A stretch of 64,000 nt of DNA, taken from Oscillatoria acuminata PCC 6304. Lineage in GTDB: Bacteria > Cyanobacteriota > Cyanobacteriia > Cyanobacteriales > Laspinemataceae. Positions 51,264-61,320 of this stretch are shown here, one piece after another; within the stretch, counting starts at the first letter, position 1, and the number at the start of each line of letters is the position of its first letter. The notes under the pieces were generated by a model that saw only the letters and a list, made by a program, of their open reading frames with translations, had not been told where the DNA came from and made no database searches. A program made the translations under genes and the position numbers. Location: NCBI RefSeq assembly GCF_000317105.1, contig NC_019693.1, forward strand, positions 4,031,227-4,095,226. The letters are read 5' to 3'.

Positions 51264-53303
51264 TCACAATTTGCGGTGATAAACTCTCACAATTTCTTGA
51301 CCAATTTTTTTGATTTTCTTGACTAATTCCGGGGGAGTGTGAATTTTCAAATTGCCATCAAATCCTACAATCCACCGCAAAAAAGTTACATCATTTAATG
51401 ACCATCGCGGAACCTTAATTTGTAGGCGATTCGGAAACTCAGGGTCCGGGGAGGGAGTTAAGTAAATGGCGGAAAATTTATCATCGGATGGGGGAAAAAA
51501 TGGCTCAGAAATGGTAATTTTATGACTGGGTAAATGCTTGGTTTCTTCTTGGATAAACCGAAAAGATTTATCGGTAAACCATAATTCTACAATTAATTCA
51601 ACTTGCTTACGGTTTTCGGGATTGGAACTGAGGAAACGGCGCTGCTGGGGGGTGCTGGTTCCTAAAAATATTCCAGCACTTTCCTGATAAAGGGTTTCTA
51701 ATTTCCGCCCAGAAAGTGCTTGAATTTCCTGACTGCGGCAGGTTTCCATTTCTTGATTAACCCGCAATCGGTCCAATCGTTCCAAGCGGAATAATCCGGG
51801 TTCTTTGCCGCCTTCGCATTCATAGCCTAGATACCAGGAACCCCCATAAAAAATGATTTTTAATGGCCAAGCTAAAAAGAAATGTTCGGTATTTTTTGAT
51901 AAGTCTTTAAATCCGGGAATGCGTTTAAATTCTAGTAAGGTTCCCTGAGCGATCGCCGCCTCAATTCTCGGAATAAAGGGAAAATCCCGGGCATTATAAT
52001 GGGCGATTTCCCGGATGGGATAAGGATGAGAACCGTTACCATTTAACTCCGTCAGGGCCATTCGGTCTTTTAATTGGTGAGAAATGGAGAGGGCGAGGGG
52101 GTCGGTGAGATAGCATTCCTGAGACTGTAGCAACCAATAGATTTGCTTTAATTCCTGGGGTGAAAAAATCGCTGTTCCTGCAAAATAACCGGGTTTCAAG
52201 GGCAAATCTGATAAAATTTTATAAGGTTTGAGGACGCGATCCATATCTTTTAGAAGTTGATTGACTCCCGTTTTAGAAATAATTGCTTGTTCTTGAAGCG
52301 CGAGGGTTAATGCCTGAAAATTAACGGGTCCTGGTTCGCGAAAAACGGGATGATGGATTAGAAAACGAAGGGTTGCGATAACTCGTTTAAAGGGTCTGAT
52401 TGCCGAGTAAGCATGGGGTGAGACGGCTAAATTTTTCAGCGGTTCCACTTGAATGGCTGGAGCATTGCCATTCCAAAATCCGCCGGTTCCAATCAGGTGA
52501 TTCTTTTCCAACCATTCGAGATCCGATGCTAAAGCAACCGAGTCGGCATAGAGTTCTCCGGCTAATTTTCCCATGATGGCGCTAACTTCTTCGATGGCGC
52601 TGGTAAATTTGGGAAGAGGGTCAAACAGGGTTTCTAACACCGATGGCGCAGTTTCTTGCAAGTTACCGATTCCCGGATACCGCAAAATCAGGGAAATTAA
52701 ATGCATGAGGCGATCAAAATCCTGCAACCGGGAATACTGATGGTATTGGGGTTGAGAACAGGAGGATCTGGGTTCTACTCCTTGGCGATCGCGCAGGCGT
52801 TGGATTTTTCTTTGGATATCTTCCTCCTGAACCCCTTGTTCTGGGTTGACTCGATACAATGCGGAAAACCCTTCTGCCAGCAGAGGAGGAAACTGATCCA
52901 GCGATCGCCACATAGACTCAAGGACCCCCTCTGGCACCTGGCGACTGCGAGTTTGGTTCCACCGTTTGCAGGTTGCCAAAGGCGTCACCAACTGCCACCC
53001 CATCCAGGGGACCTCAAACTGCCGCAATTTCCACAGCAAACTCATCCGCCATTCCCGTTTGGCATTGGTGGCGTCATAGATTACGCTGTCTCCTGCCGCG
53101 ATCGCAGCTTGAATCTGAGCGATCGCCTCTTGTTCAATCGCTTCCCAGTTTCCCTGGATCCGTTCATCCCCATAGAGGGCTTTGCGGATCCCATCCGTCG
53201 AAACGATCCGTCCCTCCGTAAGTTTTGTCAGCATTGTGGCAAAGCTAGATTTGCCACAACCCGGAATCCCAATCAAAAAGTGGCAGATTAGCGGCGGTTG
53301 CAT
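51264..53303 (-). CDS. P-loop polynucleotide-kinase-like/WYL domain fusion protein
   Basis: The 679-aa protein starts with an AAA/PNK-type kinase domain: Walker A GIPGCGKSS (12-20), STDGIRKALYGD, and VIYDATNAKREWR typical of polynucleotide or seryl-tRNA kinase relatives. Residues about 180-420 are helical and contain no clear fold. From about 440 the WYL domain appears (LLEFKRI...FFLAWPLKIIFYGGSWYLGYECEGG...LFRLERLDRL), followed by a WYL C-terminal extension to the end. WYL proteins bind nucleic-acid or nucleotide ligands and regulate defence or repair genes. The fusion therefore suggests nucleotide-end processing coupled to ligand sensing; this is inference. It lies alone. Confidence 0.85.
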   Translation of the reverse strand: MQPPLICHFLIGIPGCGKSSFATMLTKLTEGRIVSTDGIRKALYGDERIQGNWEAIEQEAIAQIQAAIAAGDSVIYDATNAKREWRMSLLWKLRQFEVPWMGWQLVTPLATCKRWNQTRSRQVPEGVLESMWRSLDQFPPLLAEGFSALYRVNPEQGVQEEDIQRKIQRLRDRQGVEPRSSCSQPQYHQYSRLQDFDRLMHLISLILRYPGIGNLQETAPSVLETLFDPLPKFTSAIEEVSAIMGKLAGELYADSVALASDLEWLEKNHLIGTGGFWNGNAPAIQVEPLKNLAVSPHAYSAIRPFKRVIATLRFLIHHPVFREPGPVNFQALTLALQEQAIISKTGVNQLLKDMDRVLKPYKILSDLPLKPGYFAGTAIFSPQELKQIYWLLQSQECYLTDPLALSISHQLKDRMALTELNGNGSHPYPIREIAHYNARDFPFIPRIEAAIAQGTLLEFKRIPGFKDLSKNTEHFFLAWPLKIIFYGGSWYLGYECEGGKEPGLFRLERLDRLRVNQEMETCRSQEIQALSGRKLETLYQESAGIFLGTSTPQQRRFLSSNPENRKQVELIVELWFTDKSFRFIQEETKHLPSHKITISEPFFPPSDDKFSAIYLTPSPDPEFPNRLQIKVPRWSLNDVTFLRWIVGFDGNLKIHTPPELVKKIKKIGQEIVRVYHRKL

Positions 53304-53997
53304 AGTGGAGTCATGGAACTGATACTATTTTAGGGGCTAAATTTTAAACTTTGCTCCCTAGGATTGATAACATAATTACTGGTCTTCTTTAACGTAAACC
53401 GTTGGTTTTTTTCGGTGAGGGACCCGAGTTCTCCCCTGTTCCCCCCTGCTTTCATACACCCAATCTTAAATCGCTTGACCTCAACTCAGCCATTTTTTGT
53501 TTCCTATAGCAAGAAGAAATGATTTCTAACAAACCCAGAGAGCAAGATGCTGACCTTACCTAGATTTCCATCTGGGATCCCTAACATCACTGCTCCAGAA
53601 ATTGCTATAAACCCGACCCTTCAAGAGAGTCTCCGACAAAAATCTCCTCGACGGGAAGGGTTTTGTCTAATTTTATTGACATAATTTTCCCAACTGTTTA
53701 AATTCAGTTTTATATAAAAAATTAATGACTTATCTGTAATTTGCTAGATAAATTTAAGTGAATTCCCCAAAATTCATGAGTGACAAGCCATCGATTTTTG
53801 GGGGAAACTAGGATAAAATTATTCCGTTGAAAGCTCAGAGTGCCAAACTTACCCACAGGGATTTAACTGAAGCCCAAAGATAAGTTTTCTGGGTTTAGGC
53901 TGTAATTGTAATGAATTTAGCAGGTAAAATAACCTTGGAACTGTTGAGAACCCGCAAACGGTTTGTTTATGCCGACCCTCCTTTACTCCCTGAAACC
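53304..53997. other. Intergenic region upstream of folK
   Basis: No gene is recognised. A partial inverted repeat, CTATAGCAAGAAG (53503) and AAATTGCTATAAA (about 53600), recalls a worn MITE. From about 53690 to 53830 the sequence is AT-rich. The in-frame ATG at 53911 would extend FolK by 29 residues that do not resemble the family. Confidence 0.45.
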
Positions 53998-54486
53998 ATG
54001 ACATCAGTGCTCGCCGCGATCGCACTGGGAAGCAATCTGGGTGACTCTCCCCGGATTTTGTCAGAGGCGATCGCTCATTTAGATTCCACCCCAGGGATAT
54101 CGGTACAGCAGACCTCACGCTGGTATCAAACCGCAGCGATCGGCCCTCCGCAACCTGATTATCTCAATGGCTGTGCTTTAATGCAAGTCCAACTCACCCC
54201 CCACCAGTTGCTAGAGCGTTTATTAGAGATTGAAACTCAATTCGGACGGATCCGCCGGGAACGGTGGGGACCGAGAACTCTAGACCTAGATTTACTCTTC
54301 TATGATGATACAATTGTGGCGACACCCACATTGGAAGTACCGCATCCTAGGATGAGAGAACGAGCCTTTGTCCTAGTGCCTTTAGCGGAAGTCGCCCCCG
54401 ACTGGGTGGATCCAGTCTCCGGTGAGGCAGTCAGGCAACTTCTGCAACGCCTAGATATTAGTGGGGTCCAAACCCTGTACAATTGA
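53998..54486 (+). CDS. folK: 2-Amino-4-hydroxy-6-hydroxymethyldihydropteridine diphosphokinase
   Basis: The protein has 162 aa from ATG 53998 (MTSVLAAIALGSNLGDSP), the normal size. HPPK transfers pyrophosphate from ATP to the pterin in folate synthesis. Conserved segments are ALGSNLGD, TSRWYQTAAIGPPQPDYLNG, RRERWGPRTLDLDLLFYDD with the Mg-binding Asp pair, and VPHPRMRERAFVLVPLAEV. The longer frame from 53911 is rejected because its residues are not family-like. Confidence 0.93.
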   Translation: MTSVLAAIALGSNLGDSPRILSEAIAHLDSTPGISVQQTSRWYQTAAIGPPQPDYLNGCALMQVQLTPHQLLERLLEIETQFGRIRRERWGPRTLDLDLLFYDDTIVATPTLEVPHPRMRERAFVLVPLAEVAPDWVDPVSGEAVRQLLQRLDISGVQTLYN

Positions 54487-54608
54487 TAAATCTATTCCCT
54501 AAATCGATGGGATCAGGAGTTAATTCCCCCAAATCTGCCAGAGGGGAGATAGCAAAATCCAGCATTTCCTATCAGAATAGGAAGCAGTAAAGTAAATGAG
54601 GTTTAATA

Positions 54609-54809
54609 ATGTCACTCAAACTAAACGTTCCCTCAATGGTCTGTGAAAGCTGTGCGGAAAAAATAACAGGCGCGATTAAAACCGTTGATTCCGAGGCTCA
54701 AGTTGATATTGATTTAGAAAACAAAACGGTCACCTTAGATTCCGCCGCTTCTGAATCATCCTTCAAACAAGCAATTACCGCAGTTGGCTTTGAGGTAAAA
54801 GAGGATTAA
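54609..54809 (+). CDS. HMA-domain metal chaperone-like protein
   Basis: The 66-aa protein is one heavy-metal-associated ferredoxin-like domain with Cys12-x2-Cys15 (MVCESCAEKITGAI). Such proteins carry Cu(I) to ATPases, as in Atx1/CopZ. The metal-site loop reads MVCESC instead of the common MxCxxC, keeping both cysteines. The C-terminal FKQAITAVGFEV fits the fold. It is 122 bp after folK and could be in one unit with it. A repeat (AGGTGCGT...ACGCACCT, 54855-54885) follows. Confidence 0.9.
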   Translation: MSLKLNVPSMVCESCAEKITGAIKTVDSEAQVDIDLENKTVTLDSAASESSFKQAITAVGFEVKED

Positions 54810-54986
54810 CCTCTGATTAACCACAAGTAAGGGGTTTAAACTTCCCGCTAAAACAGGTGCGTAACGGCGAAAGCTCAACGCACCTTATGGGGTGGATTAC
54901 CTCCTCTAAAGTCTCATAGAAATTATCTCGAATTGTTCTTTTTCATCGTTCATCTGCACAGTCAGCGATCGCTGTTCTAAATAACT

Positions 54987-55538
54987 ATGGTATTCGGTCA
55001 AGAACCCCCCACCCTGATCCAGCATCGTCTCTCCTATTCCGGTCGAAAATTTGGCTTTGATGTCAACCGTTTACGCCTTCCCAATGGTTCCGAAGGCGAA
55101 TGGGAATGTATTCGACACCCCGGCGGCGCACTCTGCATCCCCGTTACCGCAGATGGACGACTCGTTTTAGTTGAACAATATCGCTTTGCCGTCCAAGGAC
55201 GATTATTAGAATTTCCTGCGGGAACCGTCGAACATGATGAAGACCCTTTTCAAACCATCCAACGGGAAATAGAAGAAGAAACCGGATACCGGGCTCATCA
55301 ATGGCAAAGATTAGGGCAGTTTTTCTTGGCACCGGGCTATTCTGATGAAGTCATTTATGCCTTCTTAGCCCAAGATTTAGAAAAATTGACCACACCGCAA
55401 AACCTGGATGAGGATGAAGACCTCAAAACTGTTTTAATGACTCCTCATGACTTGGAACTGGCTATTTTAAATGGAGAAGCTGTGGATTCTAAAACAATTT
55501 CCAGCTTTTTTCTAGCGCAGCGTCTTCTAAATTTTTAG
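54987..55538 (+). CDS. Nudix hydrolase, ADP-ribose pyrophosphatase-like
   Basis: The 183-aa protein has an exact Nudix box: G(TVEHD)E(DPFQTIQ)REIEEETGY, fitting GX5EX7REUXEEXGU. The upstream LVLVEQYRFAVQGRLLEFPAG fits the ADP-sugar pyrophosphatase subgroup. It hydrolyses nucleoside-diphosphate sugars such as ADP-ribose. The size is normal. It is monocistronic and followed by a C/G-rich palindrome (about 55630-55670). Confidence 0.92.
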   Translation: MVFGQEPPTLIQHRLSYSGRKFGFDVNRLRLPNGSEGEWECIRHPGGALCIPVTADGRLVLVEQYRFAVQGRLLEFPAGTVEHDEDPFQTIQREIEEETGYRAHQWQRLGQFFLAPGYSDEVIYAFLAQDLEKLTTPQNLDEDEDLKTVLMTPHDLELAILNGEAVDSKTISSFFLAQRLLNF

Positions 55539-55716
55539 GGTAAAATTGTCAAAAGATAGAGTATTATCTGTCTTTGGTTTGGATTGATGTGAAAGGAAAA
55601 AAATGGGGATATCTGACAGTTTTGGCCTCATCCCCTTTTCTCCCTTCTCCCAAGAAGGGAGAAAAGGGGGAGAGCTATAGCTGAAACTTTTTAACACATT
55701 GGAGCAATAAAAATTT

Positions 55717-57180
55717 ATGTTTTGGAAGCCCATCGAAGATCTCGGATCAAACTGGCAAGATTTAGCCAGTGCTGAACTGCCACCTTTAGTCACGGTTTGG
55801 AACGAACAAGCCGATCGCTTGCGTCAATCTGGAGAATTCCAAACATTCAGCAAAAAGCTACATCGGGAAATCGCTATTGAAACGGGAATCATTGAGCGTT
55901 TGTACACCCTAGATCGGGGCATCACTAGGTTATTAATAGAACAAGGAATCAATGAGGCATTAATTCCTCATGGAGCGACAGATATTCCCGCAAAACAGGT
56001 CGTTTTGCTGATTAAAGACCAAGAAGCTGCCATTGAGGGATTATTTGATTTTGTAGGGGGACAAAGAAATTTATCCAATTCTTATATCAAGCAGTTACAT
56101 CAAGTTTTGACTCAGAGTCAGGACAGCACAGAGGCTTTAGACCAACAGGGAAAAATATTTAGGGTTTCTTTAATTAAAGGTGACTGGAAACGCCAAGCGA
56201 ATAACCCCCTCCGACGCGATGGCACAATTCACGAGTATTGTCCTCCTGAACAAGTCGCCTCGGAAATGGATCGATTGATTGCACTCCATCATCAACATCG
56301 CGAACAAAAAGTTCCTCCTGAAATTGAGGCTGCTTGGTTGCATCATCGATTTACACAAATTCACCCCTTTCAAGATGGAAATGGTCGAGTAGCTCGGTGT
56401 TTAGCAAGTTTAGTATTTATCCAAGCCAGTTGGTTTCCGTTAGTGATAACCCGTGACGATCGCGCCGTTTACATTGCCGCTTTGGAAGATGCCGATCACG
56501 GTGACTTATCGAGTTTAATTAATCTTTTTGCCAAGAGTCAAAAGCAAGCATTTTTAAGAAGCCTAGGTTTGTCAGAGCAAGTCTTATCCGAAACTAGAAG
56601 AAGTCAAGTAATTCTGGCTTCCATCGCTGATAAATTGAAACAAAATCAGTTAGCCTCAGTTCAGGACCGATGTCAACAATCTGAAATTTTTGCGGCCCTT
56701 TTATTTGATACCGCTTCTGAGCGCTTTCAGGACATTGCTAATGAAATTAAATTATCGGTCCAAAACTTCTTAACTGATGCGGCTGTGTTCACAATTCCTG
56801 CCCCAATTGGCGATCAGCGCTCTTATTACCATCGCTATCAAGTGGTGGAAACTGCTAAACAATTAGGATATTTTGCCAACCTGCGGAACTATCACGCTTG
56901 GATTCAATTGGTGATTAATATAGAAACCTCCGTAACCGTTCTTCTTTCTTTTCATGGAGTCGGACATGAATACCGGGGATTACTTATCTGTAATGCCTGT
57001 GCTTACCATCGAGATAAAGGTGAAGAAGGTGAACCGACGATTAGTGAGCTTCAGCCTCTAACTGACTCGCCTTTTCAATTTTCCTACGCTGATGAAAAAG
57101 AAAATTTAATCTCACGGTTCAAGCCGTGGCTAGAAGATGTCATTTCCACTGGTTTAGAGTATTGGAACAAGAGTATTTAA
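55717..57180 (+). CDS. Fic domain protein
   Basis: The 487-aa protein has the Fic motif HPFQDGNGRVAR (about residues 214-225) with the catalytic His, and a regular helical N-terminus starting MFWKPIEDLGSNWQDL. Fic enzymes transfer AMP or other phosphate groups from nucleotides to target proteins. An inhibitory (S/T)xxxE(G/N) helix was not identified with confidence. The C-terminal 200 residues are unrecognised; a Cys pair is seen in ICNACAYHRDKGE. The gene stands alone upstream of photolyase. A role in stress or toxin-like modification is plausible. Confidence 0.9.
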   Translation: MFWKPIEDLGSNWQDLASAELPPLVTVWNEQADRLRQSGEFQTFSKKLHREIAIETGIIERLYTLDRGITRLLIEQGINEALIPHGATDIPAKQVVLLIKDQEAAIEGLFDFVGGQRNLSNSYIKQLHQVLTQSQDSTEALDQQGKIFRVSLIKGDWKRQANNPLRRDGTIHEYCPPEQVASEMDRLIALHHQHREQKVPPEIEAAWLHHRFTQIHPFQDGNGRVARCLASLVFIQASWFPLVITRDDRAVYIAALEDADHGDLSSLINLFAKSQKQAFLRSLGLSEQVLSETRRSQVILASIADKLKQNQLASVQDRCQQSEIFAALLFDTASERFQDIANEIKLSVQNFLTDAAVFTIPAPIGDQRSYYHRYQVVETAKQLGYFANLRNYHAWIQLVINIETSVTVLLSFHGVGHEYRGLLICNACAYHRDKGEEGEPTISELQPLTDSPFQFSYADEKENLISRFKPWLEDVISTGLEYWNKSI

Positions 57181-57266
57181 CAGAATACTCATTTTAGTAA
57201 CTCTTTTCCTAAAACGAAAATTTTTCTTTTCCACCCATTAAATAGACCGATAAAACCAGAAGAATC

Positions 57267-58706
57267 ATGACCGATTTAATTTTGTTTTGGCATCGCCGCG
57301 ATTTAAGAATAACCGATAATATCGGATTGGCAACTGCCTTTGAAAAAAGCCGCAAACTCGTGGGGGTATTTTGCTTAGACCCCAATATTTTAAAGGGCGC
57401 GGATATTGCCCCAGCGCGGGTTAAATATATGCTGGGTTGTTTGGCGGAACTTCAGGAAAACTATGCTAAAATTGGGAGTCAATTGTTCATTCTGTTTGAT
57501 GAACCTAGACAGGCGATCGCCCAATTAGCCACTGCCTTACAAGCTCAATTTGTCTATTGGAATTTAGATATAGAACCTTATTCCCAGGACCGGGACCAAG
57601 CCGTCCGATCAGCCCTAAAAGAACAGGGAATTGCGGTGGAAACCTTTTGGGACCAGCTTTTACATTTTCCCGGGGAAATTTGTAGTAATACCGGCAATCC
57701 TTACACTGTTTATACGCCCTTTTGGAAAAACTGGATTCGCCAAACCAAAGCAGAACCTGCACCAGGATTAGAACAGGCTATATCTCTTACCGAAGCCGAA
57801 CAAGAACGGGCCAAAAATGCGGGTGAAGTCGCCTTACCGACCCTCAAAGATTTAGGATTGAGTTGGGACAATCCCCTGATGCTGGAACCGGGAGAAAGTG
57901 CTGCGCGATCGCAACTGGAAGAATTTAGCGATCGCACCATTTACGACTACGATGAACAACGGAATTTCCCCGCCGTTCCCGGAACATCTCTGTTAAGTGC
58001 CGCCCTTAAATTTGGAGCGATCGGCATTCGCACCGTCTGGAATGCCACCCTAAACGCCGCTGAACAATGCCGGAGTGACGAAACCCGCAAAGGCGTCCAA
58101 ACCTGGCAACAAGAACTCGCATGGCGCGAATTTTATCAACAAGCACTTTATCACTTTCCCGAACTCGCCACCGGACCTTATCGAGACACTTGGAAAGACT
58201 TTCCTTGGGAAAATAACGAAGAACTTTTTCACGCTTGGTGTCAAGGACAAACCGGCTATCCCATCGTTGATGCTGCCATGCGCCAACTGAATGAAACCGG
58301 CTGGATGCATAACCGTTGTCGGATGATTGTCGCCAGTTTTCTCACCAAAGACTTGATTATAAATTGGCAGTGGGGAGAACAATATTTCATGCAAAAATTA
58401 TATGATGGAGACCTCGCTGCGAACAATGGCGGCTGGCAATGGAGTGCTTCTAGTGGCATGGACCCCAAACCCCTGCGAATTTTTAATCCCACAACCCAAA
58501 CCCAGAAATTCGACCCCGAAGGAGACTACATTCGAGAGTGGGTATCCGAATTGCGATCGATGGAGACAGAAGCCTTAATTTCGGGAAAAATTCTTCCCTT
58601 AGAACGGGAATCCTGTGGATATCCTGCACCGATTGTCAATCACAATGAGCAGCAGCGGCGATTTAAAGCCTTATATCAACAACAAAAAGCCTTGATGGAA
58701 ATGTAA
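57267..58706 (+). CDS. phrB: Deoxyribodipyrimidine photo-lyase (class I)
   Basis: The 479-aa flavoprotein repairs UV-induced cyclobutane pyrimidine dimers with blue light. Signatures are [70 protein letters not shown] and [34 protein letters not shown], which surround the FAD. The Trp residues of the electron chain are present. The antenna site resembles the 8-HDF type of cyanobacteria. The start ATG is 86 bp after the Fic gene. An inverted repeat follows. Confidence 0.96.
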   Translation: MTDLILFWHRRDLRITDNIGLATAFEKSRKLVGVFCLDPNILKGADIAPARVKYMLGCLAELQENYAKIGSQLFILFDEPRQAIAQLATALQAQFVYWNLDIEPYSQDRDQAVRSALKEQGIAVETFWDQLLHFPGEICSNTGNPYTVYTPFWKNWIRQTKAEPAPGLEQAISLTEAEQERAKNAGEVALPTLKDLGLSWDNPLMLEPGESAARSQLEEFSDRTIYDYDEQRNFPAVPGTSLLSAALKFGAIGIRTVWNATLNAAEQCRSDETRKGVQTWQQELAWREFYQQALYHFPELATGPYRDTWKDFPWENNEELFHAWCQGQTGYPIVDAAMRQLNETGWMHNRCRMIVASFLTKDLIINWQWGEQYFMQKLYDGDLAANNGGWQWSASSGMDPKPLRIFNPTTQTQKFDPEGDYIREWVSELRSMETEALISGKILPLERESCGYPAPIVNHNEQQRRFKALYQQQKALMEM

Positions 58707-58719
58707 AAGTTCAACATCA

Positions 58720-58766
58720 CGACTTCAGTCATTATCTTTCATAAGTTCATAGTAACGACTGAAGTC
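58720..58766. terminator. Inverted repeat between convergent photolyase and epimerase
   Basis: GACTTCAGTCATTA and TAACGACTGAAGTC are inverted arms separated by about 18 bases. The hairpin lies between two convergent stop codons and could terminate both transcripts, although T-tracts are weak. Confidence 0.55.
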
Positions 58767-58782
58767 TTGATATGAAAATCCT

Positions 58783-59733
58783 TTACTGATAAAGGGATTG
58801 AATCCACTCCCATTCTCGGGTTAATCCCTCTTTGAGAGGGACTTGCGGCTGATATCCGATCAGACGCTGTGCTTTGGAAACATCTGCACTGGTGTGACGT
58901 GCATCGCCGATCGCCGACTCGACATAGTTGCGACGAATGGGGCGTCCTATCACCTCCTCAAGGGTATCAATCACATCAGAGAGAGAGACGCGAGAACCGC
59001 CGCCAATATTGAAGACTTCCCCAGTCGCTTCTTTGGAACTCGCCGAGGCTAAATTAGCCGCGATCGCATCACTAATATAAGTAAAATCTCGGGTTTGCTG
59101 TCCATCCCCATAAATCGGGATGGGCTCATCAACGAGGACCGCTTTCAAAAACTTGTGAAACGCCATATCCGGACGCTGACGAGGACCATAGACGGTAAAA
59201 TAACGCAACCCCACCACGGGCACTCCAAAATTGCGGTGATATAACAGACATAATTGTTCCGATGCCAGCTTGGTAATCCCATAGGGAGACACTGGTGCTG
59301 GACAAATTGCTTCACTCGTCGGCATGGTTTCGGCATTGCCATACACCGAGGAAGAAGAGGCGAAGACAAACCGCTGGAGTGGCTTGGCATCCTTCGCTGC
59401 CTCTAGCATCACCTGGGTGGCGTTGAGATTGCGTTCGGTGTAAGCGCGAAACCCCTCTCCCCAACTGGCGCGGACCCCAGCTTGTGCCGCTTGATGATAG
59501 ATGAAATCCACATCAGCAAGCAGCGATCGCCACTCTAATGACTGGATATCCGCTTCAATCAGTTGAAAGGCGGGATGGGTTGAAAATGAAGCAATATTCT
59601 GGCGTTTTAAGCGCGGGTCGTAATAATCGTTGAATTGGTCAATGCCAATCACCCGTTCCCCGCGATCGAGTAGGACTTCGGCTAAATGAGACCCAACAAA
59701 ACCCCCGACACCAGTCACAATACTTGTCGTCAT
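58783..59733 (-). CDS. NAD-dependent sugar-nucleotide epimerase, UDP-glucuronate 4-epimerase-like
   Basis: The 316-aa extended SDR has the cofactor motif TGVGGFVGSHLAEVLLDRGERVIGIDQFNDYYDPRLKR, catalytic Ser (SSSSVYG) and Tyr-x3-Lys (YGITKLASEQ), then LRYFTVYGPRQRPDMAFHKF and RDFTYISDAI. The pattern matches UDP-glucuronate/UDP-glucose 4-epimerases that supply exopolysaccharide or cell-envelope sugars. The exact nucleotide sugar is not determinable. The start codon and family start agree (MTTSIVTGVGGF). Confidence 0.9.
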   Translation of the reverse strand: MTTSIVTGVGGFVGSHLAEVLLDRGERVIGIDQFNDYYDPRLKRQNIASFSTHPAFQLIEADIQSLEWRSLLADVDFIYHQAAQAGVRASWGEGFRAYTERNLNATQVMLEAAKDAKPLQRFVFASSSSVYGNAETMPTSEAICPAPVSPYGITKLASEQLCLLYHRNFGVPVVGLRYFTVYGPRQRPDMAFHKFLKAVLVDEPIPIYGDGQQTRDFTYISDAIAANLASASSKEATGEVFNIGGGSRVSLSDVIDTLEEVIGRPIRRNYVESAIGDARHTSADVSKAQRLIGYQPQVPLKEGLTREWEWIQSLYQ

Positions 59734-59868
59734 AAATTCACCATAGATACAGTTGAAGAGAAATTAATGGAAGTCACCCTAAAGAAGCTATCCCGTTCTA
59801 GCATAAAATCAATTGGGTCACCATCATGGCCGACTCAGAGATCAAGTTAAGTGCTAAACGAGGGAAAC

Positions 59869-61158
59869 GTGAAGGTTTTAGTTGTGGGAAATGGGGGCCG
59901 GGAACACGCCCTTGCTTGGAAACTGTTGCAATCTAACACCGTTGAGACTGTGTTTTGTGTGCCAGGAAATGGAGGCACGGCAATTTTAGAAAACTGCCAA
60001 AATTTATCCTTGACAGCAACGGATTTTTATGGTATCAAAGAGGCGGTTCAAACCCATGAAATCGGATTAGTCGTGATTGGCCCAGAAGTGCCCTTAGCAA
60101 TGGGAATGGCCGACTACTTACAGCAAGAAAAAATCCCCGTGTTTGGTCCTTCGCAGTCTGGAGCACAACTGGAAGCGAGCAAATCCTGGGCGAAAGCATT
60201 TATGAAAGATGTGGGGATTCCCACGGCGCGATCGCAAGCCTTCACCGATGAAGAAATCGCCCAGGCAGTGGCTTATGTGGAAGAACAGGGTGCGCCGATT
60301 GTGGTCAAAGCCGATGGATTAGCCGCCGGGAAAGGGGTGACCGTGGCGGCAACAGTGGAAGAAGCCAAAGCGGCAATTTCCGAATCCTTTGGGGGCAAAT
60401 TTGGCCTATCCGGGGAATGCATCGTGATTGAAGAATACTTGGTGGGTCAAGAAGCCTCCGTATTAGCCATTACCGATGGCTTAACCGTGCGCCCCTTGCT
60501 TCCGGCCCAGGATCATAAAGCCGTGGGAGAGGGAGATACCGGACCAAATACGGGTGGCATGGGAGTCTATGCACCAGCCCCTTTGGTCACCCTGGAGATG
60601 ATGGAACGGGTGCAGAGGGAGGTGTTGGAACCAGCGATCGCCAGTTTGCGCGATCGTAACATCGACTATCGCGGCGTCCTCTATGCCGGACTAATGATTT
60701 CCCCCGAAGGTGACATCAAAGTGCTGGAATTTAACTGCCGCTTTGGGGACCCCGAAACCCAGGCCATTTTGCCCCTCTTAGAAACCCCCCTCGACGAAAT
60801 TCTCCTCGCCTGCGTCAACCAAACCCTAGCAGAACTCCCTCCCCTGCGCTGGAAAAATGGAGCCTCTGCCTGTGTTGTGATGGCTGCTGGAGGATATCCA
60901 GGAGACTATAAAACCGGGGATGTGATTACCGGATTAGACCAAGCCGAGGCGATCGGCGCAGTCACCTTCCATGCCGGAACCGAACTCCAAAATGGACAAG
61001 TGCTCACCAAAGGAGGAAGAGTCCTCGGCGTTACCGCCACAGGTACCGACTTTGATGATGCTTTTGCCAAGGCTTATCAAGGGGTTGAACAAATCCACTT
61101 CGACGGGTCCTACTATCGCCGAGACATCGGCCATCGCGTCCGGTCCCCAATTGCTTAA
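59869..61158 (+). CDS. purD: Phosphoribosylamine-glycine ligase
   Basis: The protein starts at GTG 59869, four bases after GAGGGAAAC, reading VKVLVVGNGGREHALAWKLLQS. The GTG at 59851 is less likely, since family members start at KVLVVG. It contains 429 aa. GARS joins glycine to phosphoribosylamine in purine synthesis. ATP-grasp signatures: PIVVKADGLAAGKGVTVA, GPNTGGMGVYAPAP, VLEFNCRFGDPETQAILPLL. The length is normal. No other purine gene is near. Confidence 0.95.
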   Translation: MKVLVVGNGGREHALAWKLLQSNTVETVFCVPGNGGTAILENCQNLSLTATDFYGIKEAVQTHEIGLVVIGPEVPLAMGMADYLQQEKIPVFGPSQSGAQLEASKSWAKAFMKDVGIPTARSQAFTDEEIAQAVAYVEEQGAPIVVKADGLAAGKGVTVAATVEEAKAAISESFGGKFGLSGECIVIEEYLVGQEASVLAITDGLTVRPLLPAQDHKAVGEGDTGPNTGGMGVYAPAPLVTLEMMERVQREVLEPAIASLRDRNIDYRGVLYAGLMISPEGDIKVLEFNCRFGDPETQAILPLLETPLDEILLACVNQTLAELPPLRWKNGASACVVMAAGGYPGDYKTGDVITGLDQAEAIGAVTFHAGTELQNGQVLTKGGRVLGVTATGTDFDDAFAKAYQGVEQIHFDGSYYRRDIGHRVRSPIA

Positions 61159-61320
61159 ATTTCAGACGTAGCATTGCCTTCCTCTACGTTTGTCAATGCG
61201 GCATAAGTAGAGTGAGGCAATGCCTACGGTTTATTACAAACAGGACTGATGCATCAACCCCTGATGCTGTCGCGTTGATTTGCTAAATTTTTTGAATGTA
61301 TTAACCTTAGAAGAAAACCC
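61159..61320. repeat. Intergenic inverted repeat
   Basis: CGTAGCATTGCCTTCCTC and GAGTGAGGCAATGCCTACG (61167-61228) form an imperfect long hairpin after purD. No gene is seen; it could terminate purD or protect its mRNA. Confidence 0.55.

Noticed and set aside
53911-53997. N-terminal extension of FolK
   Set aside because: The 29 extra residues do not resemble the family; HPPK starts at the ATG at 53998.
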